A stretch of 64,000 nt of DNA from Rhizomicrobium sp. (GCA_037200385.1 JBBCGL010000001.1:4479418-4543417); one strand, 5' to 3'; numbered from the stretch's first letter, positions 37,026 through 47,871 are shown. The notes: generated by a model not told the origin, from the sequence alone. A program made the numbers and translations.

Positions 37026-37172
37026 TTACGAGAAGACGGCGTTGTCCGTAAGATTGAGACCCGTGAGTTCAGCGTCGCGGGCATCGAGCTTGCGCAAGGC
37101 CGGCCGCTGCCATTCCGCACGTGCCGAGGTCGTTTCGACCTGCGCCGTGATGTCGTTGCGATTCTCGCTCAT
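37026..37172 (-). CDS. Lasso-type RiPP precursor peptide (48 residues)
   Basis: A short gene that is easy to miss, read directly from the minus strand: ATG at 37172, TAA at 37026-37028. A GGGAGCAGGGG box lies just upstream. Residues 1-20 are polar (MSENRNDITA, then QVETTSARAE); residues 21-26 are WQRPAL, matching the Y/W-x-x-P-x-L motif bound by lasso recognition elements. Taking W21 as -17, P24 and L26 fall at the canonical -14 and -12, and +1 is Gly38. The segment from there is GLNLTDNAVFS. Its only acidic residue is at position 6, not the usual 7-9, and the helper Thr is at -1, not -2, so the exact core is uncertain. The peptide ends in Ser, the residue phosphorylated in paeninodin-type systems. 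It is the last gene before a terminator. Confidence 0.78.
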   Translation of the reverse strand: MSENRNDITAQVETTSARAEWQRPALRKLDARDAELTGLNLTDNAVFS

Positions 37173-37321
37173 GCGTAGACCCCTGCTCCCAAATTCCAGA
37201 AAACTGGTGAATTTCCGCCTGTAAAGGCTTCATGGTAACTCAGACACTACAGAATAGTTGCTTCTCGCGCAAGCTTTGCGGGCAAAATCATTGTAAAGCA
37301 AGCGCTTGCCCGACAAGGCCG

Positions 37322-39262
37322 TCACGCATTGCTTCCGCTGGCGCGGCGGAGAAAATGACCGCTGGAAATCCCGCGCAACAGCGCCAAACGATACGGGACC
37401 ATCACGTTAACTTTTTCCCATCCGCCCTCCGGCCAGTCCGCCATCAGCTGGCGCAGGCGCTGAAGATCGAGCGCCGTTGCAGCCGGGCCACAGTCCTCAA
37501 GCCGGCCGAGTTCTTCGAGGAGCTTGGGGCGTGCCGCCTCCAGACCCTCATGCCAGTCGACTGCCTGATAGCCGCGGATATGGTCCGTGAGTACCTCCGG
37601 CACCAGCCGCGCGCCAAAGGCGCGGCGCGTGAGAGCCTTCATCTGGCCGTTCGCCAGGAACTGCTCCTCGGGGATATTGAGACTGAACTCCAGCAGCCGG
37701 CGGTCCGCCGTGGGATCGCGCTGGTCGACCGACCATCCTGCGAGCTGCCCCTTGTTGTAGTTGCCCAGATCGACGCGACGCAGCACCCATAACCGCGTTT
37801 CGAATCCGTTCGTCCGGGGCCGGTAGCTCAAGTCGAGGCCGCGTGCGCGGGCCCGCTTTTCGATATCCAGTTCCTCGCGGCGCGCGGCGCTCAGCGCGCT
37901 GTAGACGTCGATGGTCGCATTGCGGTCTTCCAGGACCCTGTTGATCCAGCGGAACAGCGGCGTCGGCGTATAGGGTCCGAACGAGACGTTCAGAACGGCG
38001 AGCCAGCGCAGGTGCCGGCGGCGGACGATGCCGCGGCCTTCCCGCAGCCATTTGACGAGCCGGCCGCGGCGAAGCAGCTCCGGCAGGAGCGTCAGCCCGT
38101 CATAGCTGATGCTCATATTGCCCATCTGGCCGTTCAGCATCACGCGCAGCTTGCGTGCTTTCGCTGCGTCGTTGATCCCGTCCGACCAGACCGCATTGCA
38201 CAGATTGAGGACCGGCCGCTCATAGAGGAAGAAGCTGCGGTCGAGATTGTCGAGCGGCGTGCGTCCCGACGGGCGGATCCGAACATGCTCCATGTTCGGA
38301 TATATCGCGGCGGTGCGCGCCGCGATGGTGCCTTCGTCGCCCAGCCGGCCGCGCGGCGCCTTTCCGTCATAGCCTTCGCGGGGAACGGATGTGTAGGCCA
38401 CGACCCGGCCGCCGCGCTTGGCCTGCTGGATGGCGGCGCTGGTCGCGACGATGGCGCTGTCGAAGCCGGAGCTGAGATGGGCCCCGACCTCGCCGCCCGC
38501 ACCGCGCAGGCGGACGCGCACCGCCTCGTCGAGACGATGGCGCAACTCCTCGGCATAGGCGTCGGCATTCGCGAGATTGACCGGTTTGCGCACGGGCTCC
38601 CAATGCCGGCGGGCGATCAGGCTGGTCGGCGTGATGGTGACGAAACAGCCCGGTTCGACCCGCCGGACGTCCCGGAAATAGGTTTCCGGTCCCGTTTCCG
38701 GCAGGAGCGCGAGCTGCTCCGCGACGCGCTCTTCATCCGGCTGGCGCGGGATTTCGGCCAGCGCGTGGAGGCCCTTGGGCATCGACGCGAACGCGACAAA
38801 GCGGTCGGCACGATGATAGTGCAGGGGCCGGTTGCCGAGCGGGTCGCGGGCCAGCACGAGCTTCTGCTGCGCAAAATCGAACAGGGCGAAGGCATAGTCG
38901 CCGAACAAGCGGTCGAAACAGGTGTCTTCCCAGCGCGCCCACGCCGCCAGCAGGATGGCGGAATCGGCCAGCTCCCGCGCCTGCTCGGGCGCGATGCGGA
39001 GCGCCGCGATCAGCTCGTCCCGGTTGTCGAGCCGGACATCGGCCACCATGGCGAAGCGTCCCTCGCCGCCGCTCAGGGGCTGGTTGTCGTGGACGTCTTC
39101 GGGCAGCGTGCGGAACAGTCGCCGCCCCAGCGCGATAGTGCCCATGTCGGTCTGGGCGCTGTCATCCGGTCCGTAGATCGCCTGTGCCGCCAGCATGTTC
39201 GCGCAGGCGCGCCCGGCGTCCGGCTTGCCGTCGAAATTCCATCTGCCGGCGAGCGCCGTCAT
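37322..39262 (-). CDS. Lasso peptide macrolactam synthetase (asparagine-synthetase-like cyclase)
   Basis: A 646-residue asparagine synthetase B homologue. In lasso systems this enzyme adenylates an Asp/Glu side chain of the core and closes the ring with the N-terminal amine. The N-terminal class II amidotransferase-like domain lacks the catalytic Cys2 (it begins MTALAGRWNF), so it cannot release ammonia from glutamine; this is typical of lasso cyclases and argues against true AsnB. The ATP pyrophosphatase loop is SSGFDSAIVA near 262-271. The C-terminal part is divergent and Arg-rich. It lies one base downstream of the kinase gene and 149 bases upstream of the precursor. Confidence 0.88.
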   Translation of the reverse strand: MTALAGRWNFDGKPDAGRACANMLAAQAIYGPDDSAQTDMGTIALGRRLFRTLPEDVHDNQPLSGGEGRFAMVADVRLDNRDELIAALRIAPEQARELADSAILLAAWARWEDTCFDRLFGDYAFALFDFAQQKLVLARDPLGNRPLHYHRADRFVAFASMPKGLHALAEIPRQPDEERVAEQLALLPETGPETYFRDVRRVEPGCFVTITPTSLIARRHWEPVRKPVNLANADAYAEELRHRLDEAVRVRLRGAGGEVGAHLSSGFDSAIVATSAAIQQAKRGGRVVAYTSVPREGYDGKAPRGRLGDEGTIAARTAAIYPNMEHVRIRPSGRTPLDNLDRSFFLYERPVLNLCNAVWSDGINDAAKARKLRVMLNGQMGNMSISYDGLTLLPELLRRGRLVKWLREGRGIVRRRHLRWLAVLNVSFGPYTPTPLFRWINRVLEDRNATIDVYSALSAARREELDIEKRARARGLDLSYRPRTNGFETRLWVLRRVDLGNYNKGQLAGWSVDQRDPTADRRLLEFSLNIPEEQFLANGQMKALTRRAFGARLVPEVLTDHIRGYQAVDWHEGLEAARPKLLEELGRLEDCGPAATALDLQRLRQLMADWPEGGWEKVNVMVPYRLALLRGISSGHFLRRASGSNA

Positions 39263-39263
39263 G

Positions 39264-40091
39264 TCAGCGGACCGCCGCTTCGACCGCGTCGGCCAGTGCC
39301 TGCACCGGCCGCGAGCGATCGCTTTGCAGGCGCAGGGTCACGCAGGCGGCCGCGATGCGTGCAACGATCCGCACATGCTCGTTCTGCGTCCCCAGCGGCA
39401 CGATGTGACTCGGCCGGTAGGTGTTGCGGCTGACCAGCGCCATCTTGTCGCCGGCCGACAAAGGGCTGCCCGTGGCGTCGGCGGCAAGTTCCAGGATCGT
39501 TCCGAGCCGGATGGGTTCATCGCGCGATGCGACGTGGATGTAGAACTTTTCCATATCTTTCATCACCGGTTCCAGCGCCGCGGTGTCGATGCCGGCGGCT
39601 TCACAGGCGTCCTTCCACAATTTGATGCTGTCGCGGCTCGGCCAGGCGAGCGGATGATCGCCGTTCCAGGTGACGCGCGTGGTGTCGTCGGCCACCAACG
39701 TCCAGCCGCGCCGGCTGAGTTCCGCCGCCAGCGTCGACTTGCCGGCGCCCGAATGGCCGCAGATCGCGAGCGCACGATCGCCGCCCGGCGGAACCAGCGT
39801 GGCCGCATGCAGCGGAAGCTCGCCGCGCTGATGGATCAGGGCGCCGCGCGCCGTGCCGTGCAGAAACAGCGCGATCGCACCGCTGTCCGCGTCGTCGTCA
39901 TGCGCGAACTCGATGACCGCGCCGTCCCGCGCCAGGAATCTTCCGATGCCGGGATAGACCAGCAGGAGCTGGCCCGGCTTGGCCTGCATCTGCGGACCGG
40001 CGGGCGCGCTGCCCGGCAGATCTGCCGGGAGCGCGTCGACGCGCCGGATGACGGCGCCGGGGATGCCTGGGACAGGCTTTTGGGGACTCAT
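39264..40091 (-). CDS. HprK-like kinase of a lasso peptide cluster
   Basis: A 275-residue protein related to the C-terminal domain of HPr kinase. The P-loop is CGHSGAGKSTLAAELSRRG near 110-128, followed by LVADDTTRV, the Asp-rich loop used by HprK. In paeninodin-type lasso clusters a kinase of this family phosphorylates the side chain of the C-terminal serine of the precursor; here the precursor ends in Ser. There is no HPr or PTS gene nearby. The ATG at 40091 is divergent from the PqqD-like gene (119-base shared promoter gap). Confidence 0.82.
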   Translation of the reverse strand: MSPQKPVPGIPGAVIRRVDALPADLPGSAPAGPQMQAKPGQLLLVYPGIGRFLARDGAVIEFAHDDDADSGAIALFLHGTARGALIHQRGELPLHAATLVPPGGDRALAICGHSGAGKSTLAAELSRRGWTLVADDTTRVTWNGDHPLAWPSRDSIKLWKDACEAAGIDTAALEPVMKDMEKFYIHVASRDEPIRLGTILELAADATGSPLSAGDKMALVSRNTYRPSHIVPLGTQNEHVRIVARIAAACVTLRLQSDRSRPVQALADAVEAAVR

Positions 40092-40210
40092 TGGGCTTGC
40101 ATAACGGAGTTGGGCCGGGCAGGGAAGTTGCTGGAGCCGGGTGCTGCAGTTTGCCCGGCAACGGCCTGCGGTATAGGGTCATGCATCCGTTTCGTTTGGA
40201 ACCTTGAACA
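40092..40210. promoter_or_regulatory. Divergent promoter region of the lasso-type cluster
   Basis: A 119-base non-coding gap between the starts of the kinase (minus) and the PqqD-like gene (plus). Both halves of the biosynthetic operon must start transcription from or near here. No confident -35/-10 pair or operator palindrome could be picked out by eye. Confidence 0.4.
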
Positions 40211-40489
40211 ATGTCTTCCGACAGCCTGTACGCGCGAACCAGCGACGTCATCGAAGCCGATGTCGGCGGCGAAGTCGTGCTGTTGCACACCCAGAACTGG
40301 CAATATTTCGAATTCGACAAGGTCGGTGCTGCGATCTGGACCCTGCTGAACACGCCGATCACGCTCGACGGGCTGGTTAACGGCCTCACCGAGCAGTTCG
40401 ACGTCGACCAGGCGCGCTGCCGCGAAGAAACCAAGACCTTTCTCGACGAGATGATCGCACAAGGTCTCGTCACCGTCGGCAATGGCTGA
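40211..40489 (+). CDS. PqqD-like RiPP recognition element (lasso B1)
   Basis: A 92-residue stand-alone PqqD-type protein. This winged-helix fold binds the leader peptide and presents it to the leader protease and cyclase. It begins MSSDSLYARTSDVIEADVGG and shows the family pattern VLLHTQNWQYFEFDKVGAAIW, followed by an acidic helix (EQFDVDQARCREETKTFL) and EMIAQGLVTV. In proteobacterial lasso clusters this domain is often fused to the protease, but here it is separate, as in Gram-positive systems. Its stop overlaps the next gene by eight bases. Confidence 0.88.
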   Translation: MSSDSLYARTSDVIEADVGGEVVLLHTQNWQYFEFDKVGAAIWTLLNTPITLDGLVNGLTEQFDVDQARCREETKTFLDEMIAQGLVTVGNG

Positions 40490-41015
40490 AGCGCGCGAAC
40501 CTGACGTGTCCGCCGCGCAGAAGAGGGAGCCGCGGGCCTTCCCGCTTGCAGCTTGGCGGCCGCGCTTCCTGCGCTGGATGGCGCGCCGCTTCTATCGTCT
40601 GCCGGTCCGCCGCAAATTGCAGGTCCTCGAGGCCGTGATCTGCCTCGCCCTGGCCCGGATCGCGCTCTTTTTCGTGCCCTTCCGCATTCTCGCGGCGCGC
40701 TTTGGCGTCCTCGCCGGCTCGGGCGCGCCAGGCGGCCCGGTGCTCTCCGAAACACAGTGCGCGAAAGCCCGGGAGATCGGCTGGGCCGTGACGCGCGCCG
40801 CGCGCTATACGCCGTTCCGTGCCGTCTGCCTGCCGCAGGCCATCGCGGCAAAGGCGATGCTGAGCCGGCGCGGCATCGGCAGCGTGATGCATTTCGGCGT
40901 CGCCAAAATGGCCGACGCGCCGCTCGCGGCGCATGCCTGGCTCGATGCCGGGCCGGTCGAGGTGACCGGCTTTCCGGTGGGTGAGGGCTTCGTCGAAGTC
41001 GCGCGGTTTCTGTGA
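40482..41015 (+). CDS. Lasso leader peptidase, transglutaminase-like (B2)
   Basis: A 177-residue cysteine protease of the lasso B2 family, which cuts off the leader to free the core N-terminus. The Cys-His-Asp triad is visible: Cys116 in FRAVCLPQAIAAKAML, His151 in AAHAWLDAG and Asp155. A hydrophobic segment at about 50-75 (AVICLALARIALFFVPFRIL) is common in this family and may anchor it to the membrane. It is translationally coupled to both neighbours: the start overlaps the PqqD-like gene, and its TGA overlaps the GTG of the next gene. Confidence 0.9.
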   Translation: MAEAREPDVSAAQKREPRAFPLAAWRPRFLRWMARRFYRLPVRRKLQVLEAVICLALARIALFFVPFRILAARFGVLAGSGAPGGPVLSETQCAKAREIGWAVTRAARYTPFRAVCLPQAIAAKAMLSRRGIGSVMHFGVAKMADAPLAAHAWLDAGPVEVTGFPVGEGFVEVARFL

Positions 41016-42196
41016 ACGCCGCCGCACTGCCGGCCGAGTTCCGCCTCGGCGCCGCGTGCTGTATCTGGCCGCCGGGCGAGCGGCGCAATCGCGCGATCCG
41101 CGCCGCGGCGGCCGGCGCCATCGACTGGGACGCCTTCCTGCGCTTCGTCCGGCGCCAGCGCATCGCCGGGCTTGCCAATGACGGCCTGAAGAGTGCGGAA
41201 ATCGCCGTCCCGCCGGACGCCGCCGCCGCTCTCACGATCGAGGCGGGCGCCATCGCGAAGCAGGCCCTGCAGCTCGCCTCCGAGGCTCTGCGCCTGCAGG
41301 CCGCGTTCGACACGGCCGGAATCCCCGCGCTGTTCGTGAAGGGCAGCGCGCTCGCGGTGCTGGCCTACGGCAATCTCGGCATCAAACACGCCTGGGACAT
41401 CGATCTGCTGGTGACGCCGTCCGATGTCCGCCAGGCCTGCGCCCTGCTCGAAGGCGCGGGCTATACGCGCATCATGCCGCCGGCCAGCTTCGCCGACGAG
41501 CGCTTCCATGCCTGGCTCGAATTCGCGCGCGAAGGCATCTTCCACAATGCGGCACGCCACAGCCATGTCGAGCTGCATTGGCGGCTGTCGGACAACCGCA
41601 CCCAGCTGGCCGACGTCACCGCCCGCTCCCCCGCCAACAGCGTCGCGATTTCGCCGCGCCATCCGCCGCTGCGCACGCTGTGCGACGAGGATCTCTTCGC
41701 CTATCTCTGCCTGCATGGCGCCCATCATGCCTGGGCGCGGATGAAATGGCTGGCCGATCTTGCCGCCTGGTTGTCGGGCAAGCCGCCTGCCGAGATCGCG
41801 CGACTCTATGCGGTCGCCGATGCCCATCGTGCCGGCCGCGCGGCGGCGCAGGCGCTTCTGTTGTGCGCAGATCTGTTCGGCTTGCCGCTGCCCGCGCCGC
41901 TGGCCGAAGAGATGCGGGCCGATCGTGCGACACGCTGGCTCGTGGCGATCGCGCTCGAAGCGATGACCGGCGAGCGGCTGCTGCACAATTTCAAGATCGA
42001 AGGCTCGCATTTCCTGCTGGCGCCCGGCTTCGGCCACTGGCTCGCCGAACTGCAGAGCAAATCGGTCGGCTGGACGGATTTCCAGGCCGTGCAACTGCCG
42101 CGGCCGCTCTACTTCCTCTATCCCATCCTGCGGCTGCCGTCCTGGGTCTGGCGCCGCCTGACCGAGGCCCTCAAGCCGGGTCAGCCGGCCGCCTGA
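41012..42196 (+). CDS. Nucleotidyltransferase-family protein of the lasso-type cluster
   Basis: A 394-residue protein of the NTP_transf_5 group (nucleotidyltransferase fold). The conserved core is ALFVKGSALAVLAYGNLGIK followed by HAWDIDLLVTPSDVRQA near 118-145, in which the DxD (DID) would bind the metal-nucleotide. Such proteins recur in lasso clusters with HprK-like kinases; their reaction there is not established. The GTG start at 41012 overlaps the stop of B2 by four bases. Its 3' end overlaps the convergent ABC gene by 16 bases. Confidence 0.8.
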   Translation: MNAAALPAEFRLGAACCIWPPGERRNRAIRAAAAGAIDWDAFLRFVRRQRIAGLANDGLKSAEIAVPPDAAAALTIEAGAIAKQALQLASEALRLQAAFDTAGIPALFVKGSALAVLAYGNLGIKHAWDIDLLVTPSDVRQACALLEGAGYTRIMPPASFADERFHAWLEFAREGIFHNAARHSHVELHWRLSDNRTQLADVTARSPANSVAISPRHPPLRTLCDEDLFAYLCLHGAHHAWARMKWLADLAAWLSGKPPAEIARLYAVADAHRAGRAAAQALLLCADLFGLPLPAPLAEEMRADRATRWLVAIALEAMTGERLLHNFKIEGSHFLLAPGFGHWLAELQSKSVGWTDFQAVQLPRPLYFLYPILRLPSWVWRRLTEALKPGQPAA

Positions 42197-43956
42197 GCCG
42201 GCACGTCGTCGTGGAGCTCGCCGTTCTCCATCCGCACGACATGGTCGCATAGCGCCAGGCTCTCGGCGCGGTGCGCGATCATCACGATCGTCGGCCGCGG
42301 CGCGGTCGCCAGCAGGCGCTCCAGCAGCGCCCGCTCGCCGGCGATGTCGATGGCATTGGTCGCCTCGTCCATGACCAGCAGCTTGGGCTTGCGCAACAAG
42401 GCCCGCGCCAGCGCGATCCGCTGGCGCTCGCCGCCCGAGACCAGCGTGCCGCGCTCGCCGACCACACCGTCGAGCCCGCCGTCCATCCGCCGCACGATCC
42501 CATCGGCGCCGGCCAGCGTCAGCGCGTCCCACATGTCGCTTTCGCTCGCCTCGGGCCGCGCCCAGAGCAGGTTGCGCCGCACCGTGTCGTGGAAAAGAAA
42601 CGGATCCTGCGAGATGTAGCCGAGCTGCGTGCGCCATGCCGGCAGGGTGGTCTCGTCGAGCACACAGCCGCCTGCCACGACGCGGCCCGACTGTGGCCGA
42701 AGCAATCCCACCAGCAGGTCGGCGAGCGTCGTCTTGCCCGATCCGGAGGCCCCCGCGATGCCGATGAAGCTGCCGGGCGGCAATGTCAGGCTCGCACGCC
42801 GCACGCCGTGCGATTGCGTCCCGTCGGTCTGTGCATGCTGGAAGCTCACGTCTTCCAGCACGATGGGGCCGGCGGGGATCTCCCGCGCCGCGCCGCGCGG
42901 CAGCGTCACGCTATGCAGCTCGGCAAGCAGCTCGGTGATGGATTCATAAGCCGGCAGGCCGTGCGCCAGCTGCTGGAAGCCCTGCTGGATCTGCGCCACC
43001 GGTCCGCTCATGCGCGCGATGACCAGAAGGAACGCGATCAGAACCGGCGCCGCCAGGCCGAATACGCCATAGCCCAAAAGCACCACCACGGCGCCGACGA
43101 TGGCCGACAATGTGGTGAGGGCGATGCGCTGCAGCGTCGCCTGCCGGAAATAGCCGGTCTGGCGGTGGATCAGGCTGCGGATCGTCTCGCGGAATTCCAC
43201 GACGAAGCCGCCTTGCAGATCCTGGCTGACCGCTAGCTTGAGTCCGTTGAGGAACTGCGACGCGGTATCGATCAGCGCCAGATTGGCGCCGCTGACATGA
43301 CGCCCCAGCAGGCGGGCCCGCCGCAGCGCGGGGACCATCGCGATGGCGGTGATCGCCAGCAGCCCGAAGGCGAACAGGGCCAGGCCGGGCGACAGCACGA
43401 ACGCCAGGACGCATTGCGCGATCAGCAGGACGATGGAGATGCCCGCCTGGAGAAGGAATTGCGACATCGTGGCGATGCGCGTGATGTCGTTGCTCAGGAT
43501 GTTGATGATCCTGGCATGCCGAAGGCGCAGGATCTGGTCCCAGCCCGCATTGGCGAGGGCGGCCGCGATCTCGCCGCGCAGATGGCCGATGAATTCGGCC
43601 TGCAGGTTCATCGTCGTGATGTCGCGCAGCGCGATCACGATCCCGCGAATCACCATGATCAGCGCGAATGCCGACAGCATCAGCGCCAGGCGGCCGAACG
43701 GGGTCGTGATGCCGAACACCGCGAAGATGCGGGCCATCGCGTCATGCAGCATGCCGTGGCCGCCGCCGCCGCCCATCACGACGGCCAGAAGCGGGACGAT
43801 GAGGATGATCCCGACGCCCTCGAACAGCGCCCCGGCCGCGATATAGCCGATCGCCAGCAGGCCCCTTCGCCCGGCAAACGCGGCCAAGGTCCGGATGAGC
43901 GACAGGAAGGCGCGGCCGCCGGCGCGGGCCGATGTCGGGTCTGCTTTGTTGGCCAT
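42181..43956 (-). CDS. ABC exporter (membrane-ATPase fusion) of the lasso-type cluster
   Basis: A 591-residue half transporter with six membrane helices, then a nucleotide-binding domain. Walker A is GASGSGKTTLADL near 402, the signature is VSGGERQRIALARAL, and Walker B is LLVMDEATNAID. Lasso D proteins of this type export the mature peptide and give self-protection, which is the likely role here given the neighbours. No peptidase C39 domain is present, in agreement with leader removal by B2. It is convergent with the nucleotidyltransferase gene and is thus expressed separately from the divergent core genes. Confidence 0.85.
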   Translation of the reverse strand: MANKADPTSARAGGRAFLSLIRTLAAFAGRRGLLAIGYIAAGALFEGVGIILIVPLLAVVMGGGGGHGMLHDAMARIFAVFGITTPFGRLALMLSAFALIMVIRGIVIALRDITTMNLQAEFIGHLRGEIAAALANAGWDQILRLRHARIINILSNDITRIATMSQFLLQAGISIVLLIAQCVLAFVLSPGLALFAFGLLAITAIAMVPALRRARLLGRHVSGANLALIDTASQFLNGLKLAVSQDLQGGFVVEFRETIRSLIHRQTGYFRQATLQRIALTTLSAIVGAVVVLLGYGVFGLAAPVLIAFLLVIARMSGPVAQIQQGFQQLAHGLPAYESITELLAELHSVTLPRGAAREIPAGPIVLEDVSFQHAQTDGTQSHGVRRASLTLPPGSFIGIAGASGSGKTTLADLLVGLLRPQSGRVVAGGCVLDETTLPAWRTQLGYISQDPFLFHDTVRRNLLWARPEASESDMWDALTLAGADGIVRRMDGGLDGVVGERGTLVSGGERQRIALARALLRKPKLLVMDEATNAIDIAGERALLERLLATAPRPTIVMIAHRAESLALCDHVVRMENGELHDDVPAQAAG

Positions 43957-44101
43957 GCCGGTCCCAAGCGGTTCGAGGGTCCCTAAAGCCCCGATTTCGC
44001 GGGTGAAAGCAAGGGCGTGCCCGGGCGTTTTTCCTAGGCGAATCGAACCCCGGAATGCTACTTAAGCGCCTTGGATTTCGGCCCTTCCGGGCCCTCGCAT
44101 C

Positions 44102-44113
44102 AGGGACGTGATT

Positions 44114-44116
<3 letters not shown>
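44102..44116 (+). promoter_or_regulatory. Ribosome binding site deciding the gyrA start
   Basis: AGGGA (44102-44106) lies seven bases before a TTG at 44114 but only one base before the GTG at 44108. This favours the TTG as the start codon, giving the usual GyrA N-terminus MSDTPPP. Confidence 0.6.
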
Positions 44117-46846
<2,730 letters not shown>

Positions 46847-46847
46847 C

Positions 46848-47384
46848 ATGACGGTCGAGGACAGCAGCCGCGGCGGCAGCAAGCCGCTGATCGGGCTTTA
46901 TCCGGGGACTTTCGATCCCCTGACGCTCGGCCATCTCGACATCGTCAAGCGCGCGGTGAAGCTGGTCGATCATCTTGTGATCGGCGTCGCCACCAATGCC
47001 TCGAAGTCGCCGCTGTTCTCGCTCGACGAGCGCATCGCCATGATGCGCTACGAGGTCGAAAAGCTGCCGCCGGGCCGCGCCACGGTCGAGGTCCTGCCGG
47101 TGTCCGACATCCTGCTCGTCGAATTCGCGCGCAGCATCGGCGCGAACATGATCATCCGCGGCCTGCGCGCCGTGTCGGACTTCGAATACGAATTCCAGAT
47201 GGCGGCGATGAACCAGCGCCTCAACATGGACATCGAGACCGTGGTCCTGATGGCCGATCCGCGCATGCAGGCCATCGCCTCCAAGCTGGTGAAGGAGATC
47301 GCCGTCCTGGGCGGCGACGTGAAACCTTTCACCTCGCCTTACGTTGCCGAACAACTCGTGAAACGCAGCAAGGAACGTTCCTAA
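46848..47384 (+). CDS. coaD: Phosphopantetheine adenylyltransferase
   Basis: Penultimate enzyme of coenzyme A synthesis, transferring AMP from ATP to 4'-phosphopantetheine. The 178-residue protein has the nucleotidyltransferase motif GTFDPLTLGHLDI near 20-32 and the distal RGLRAVSDFEYEFQM, both diagnostic. A ten-residue N-terminal extension (MTVEDSSRGG) precedes the domain. The ATG follows the gyrA stop by one base, so it is coupled to it; gyrA-coaD linkage is seen in other alphaproteobacteria. Confidence 0.95.
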   Translation: MTVEDSSRGGSKPLIGLYPGTFDPLTLGHLDIVKRAVKLVDHLVIGVATNASKSPLFSLDERIAMMRYEVEKLPPGRATVEVLPVSDILLVEFARSIGANMIIRGLRAVSDFEYEFQMAAMNQRLNMDIETVVLMADPRMQAIASKLVKEIAVLGGDVKPFTSPYVAEQLVKRSKERS

Positions 47385-47385
47385 A

Positions 47386-47871
47386 ATGGCCCGCGACAAG
47401 GAAAATACGATCATCATGGATTTGAAGACCGGCCCGGTCGTGATCGCGCTGCGGCCCGACCTCGCGCCCGGCCACGTCGCCCGCATCAAGGAGCTGACCC
47501 GCAAGGGCTTCTATGACGGCGTCGTCTTCCATCGCGTGATCCCCGACTTCATGGCGCAGACCGGCGATCCCACCGGCACCGGCTCCGGCGGCTCGGACCT
47601 GCCGGACCTCAAGGCGGAATTCTCGAACGAGAAGCACAAGCGCGGCACCGTCAGCGCGGCGCGGACCAACAATCCGAACAGCGCCAACAGCCAGTTCTTC
47701 GTCTGCTTCGGCGACGCGCCCTGGCTCGACCGGCAGTATTCCATCTGGGGCGAGGTGGTCGAGGGCATGGAGCATATCGATTCGATCAAGAAGGGCGGCG
47801 AGCACAACAACGGCCAGATCAGCGGTGCTCCCGACAAGATCCTCAAGATGCGCGTCGAGGCGGACGCTTAG
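47386..47871 (+). CDS. Cyclophilin-type peptidyl-prolyl cis-trans isomerase
   Basis: A 161-residue cytoplasmic cyclophilin without signal peptide. Core motifs are VIPDFMAQTGDPTGTGSGG, the active-site loop, and SQFFVCFGDAPWLD, with the conserved Phe and Gln. It accelerates proline isomerisation in protein folding. It begins one base after the coaD stop, forming a gyrA-coaD-cyclophilin unit. Confidence 0.94.
   Translation: MARDKENTIIMDLKTGPVVIALRPDLAPGHVARIKELTRKGFYDGVVFHRVIPDFMAQTGDPTGTGSGGSDLPDLKAEFSNEKHKRGTVSAARTNNPNSANSQFFVCFGDAPWLDRQYSIWGEVVEGMEHIDSIKKGGEHNNGQISGAPDKILKMRVEADA

Noticed and set aside
37322-39262. Housekeeping asparagine synthetase B
   Set aside because: It lacks the N-terminal Cys2 needed for glutamine hydrolysis and is embedded among RiPP genes.
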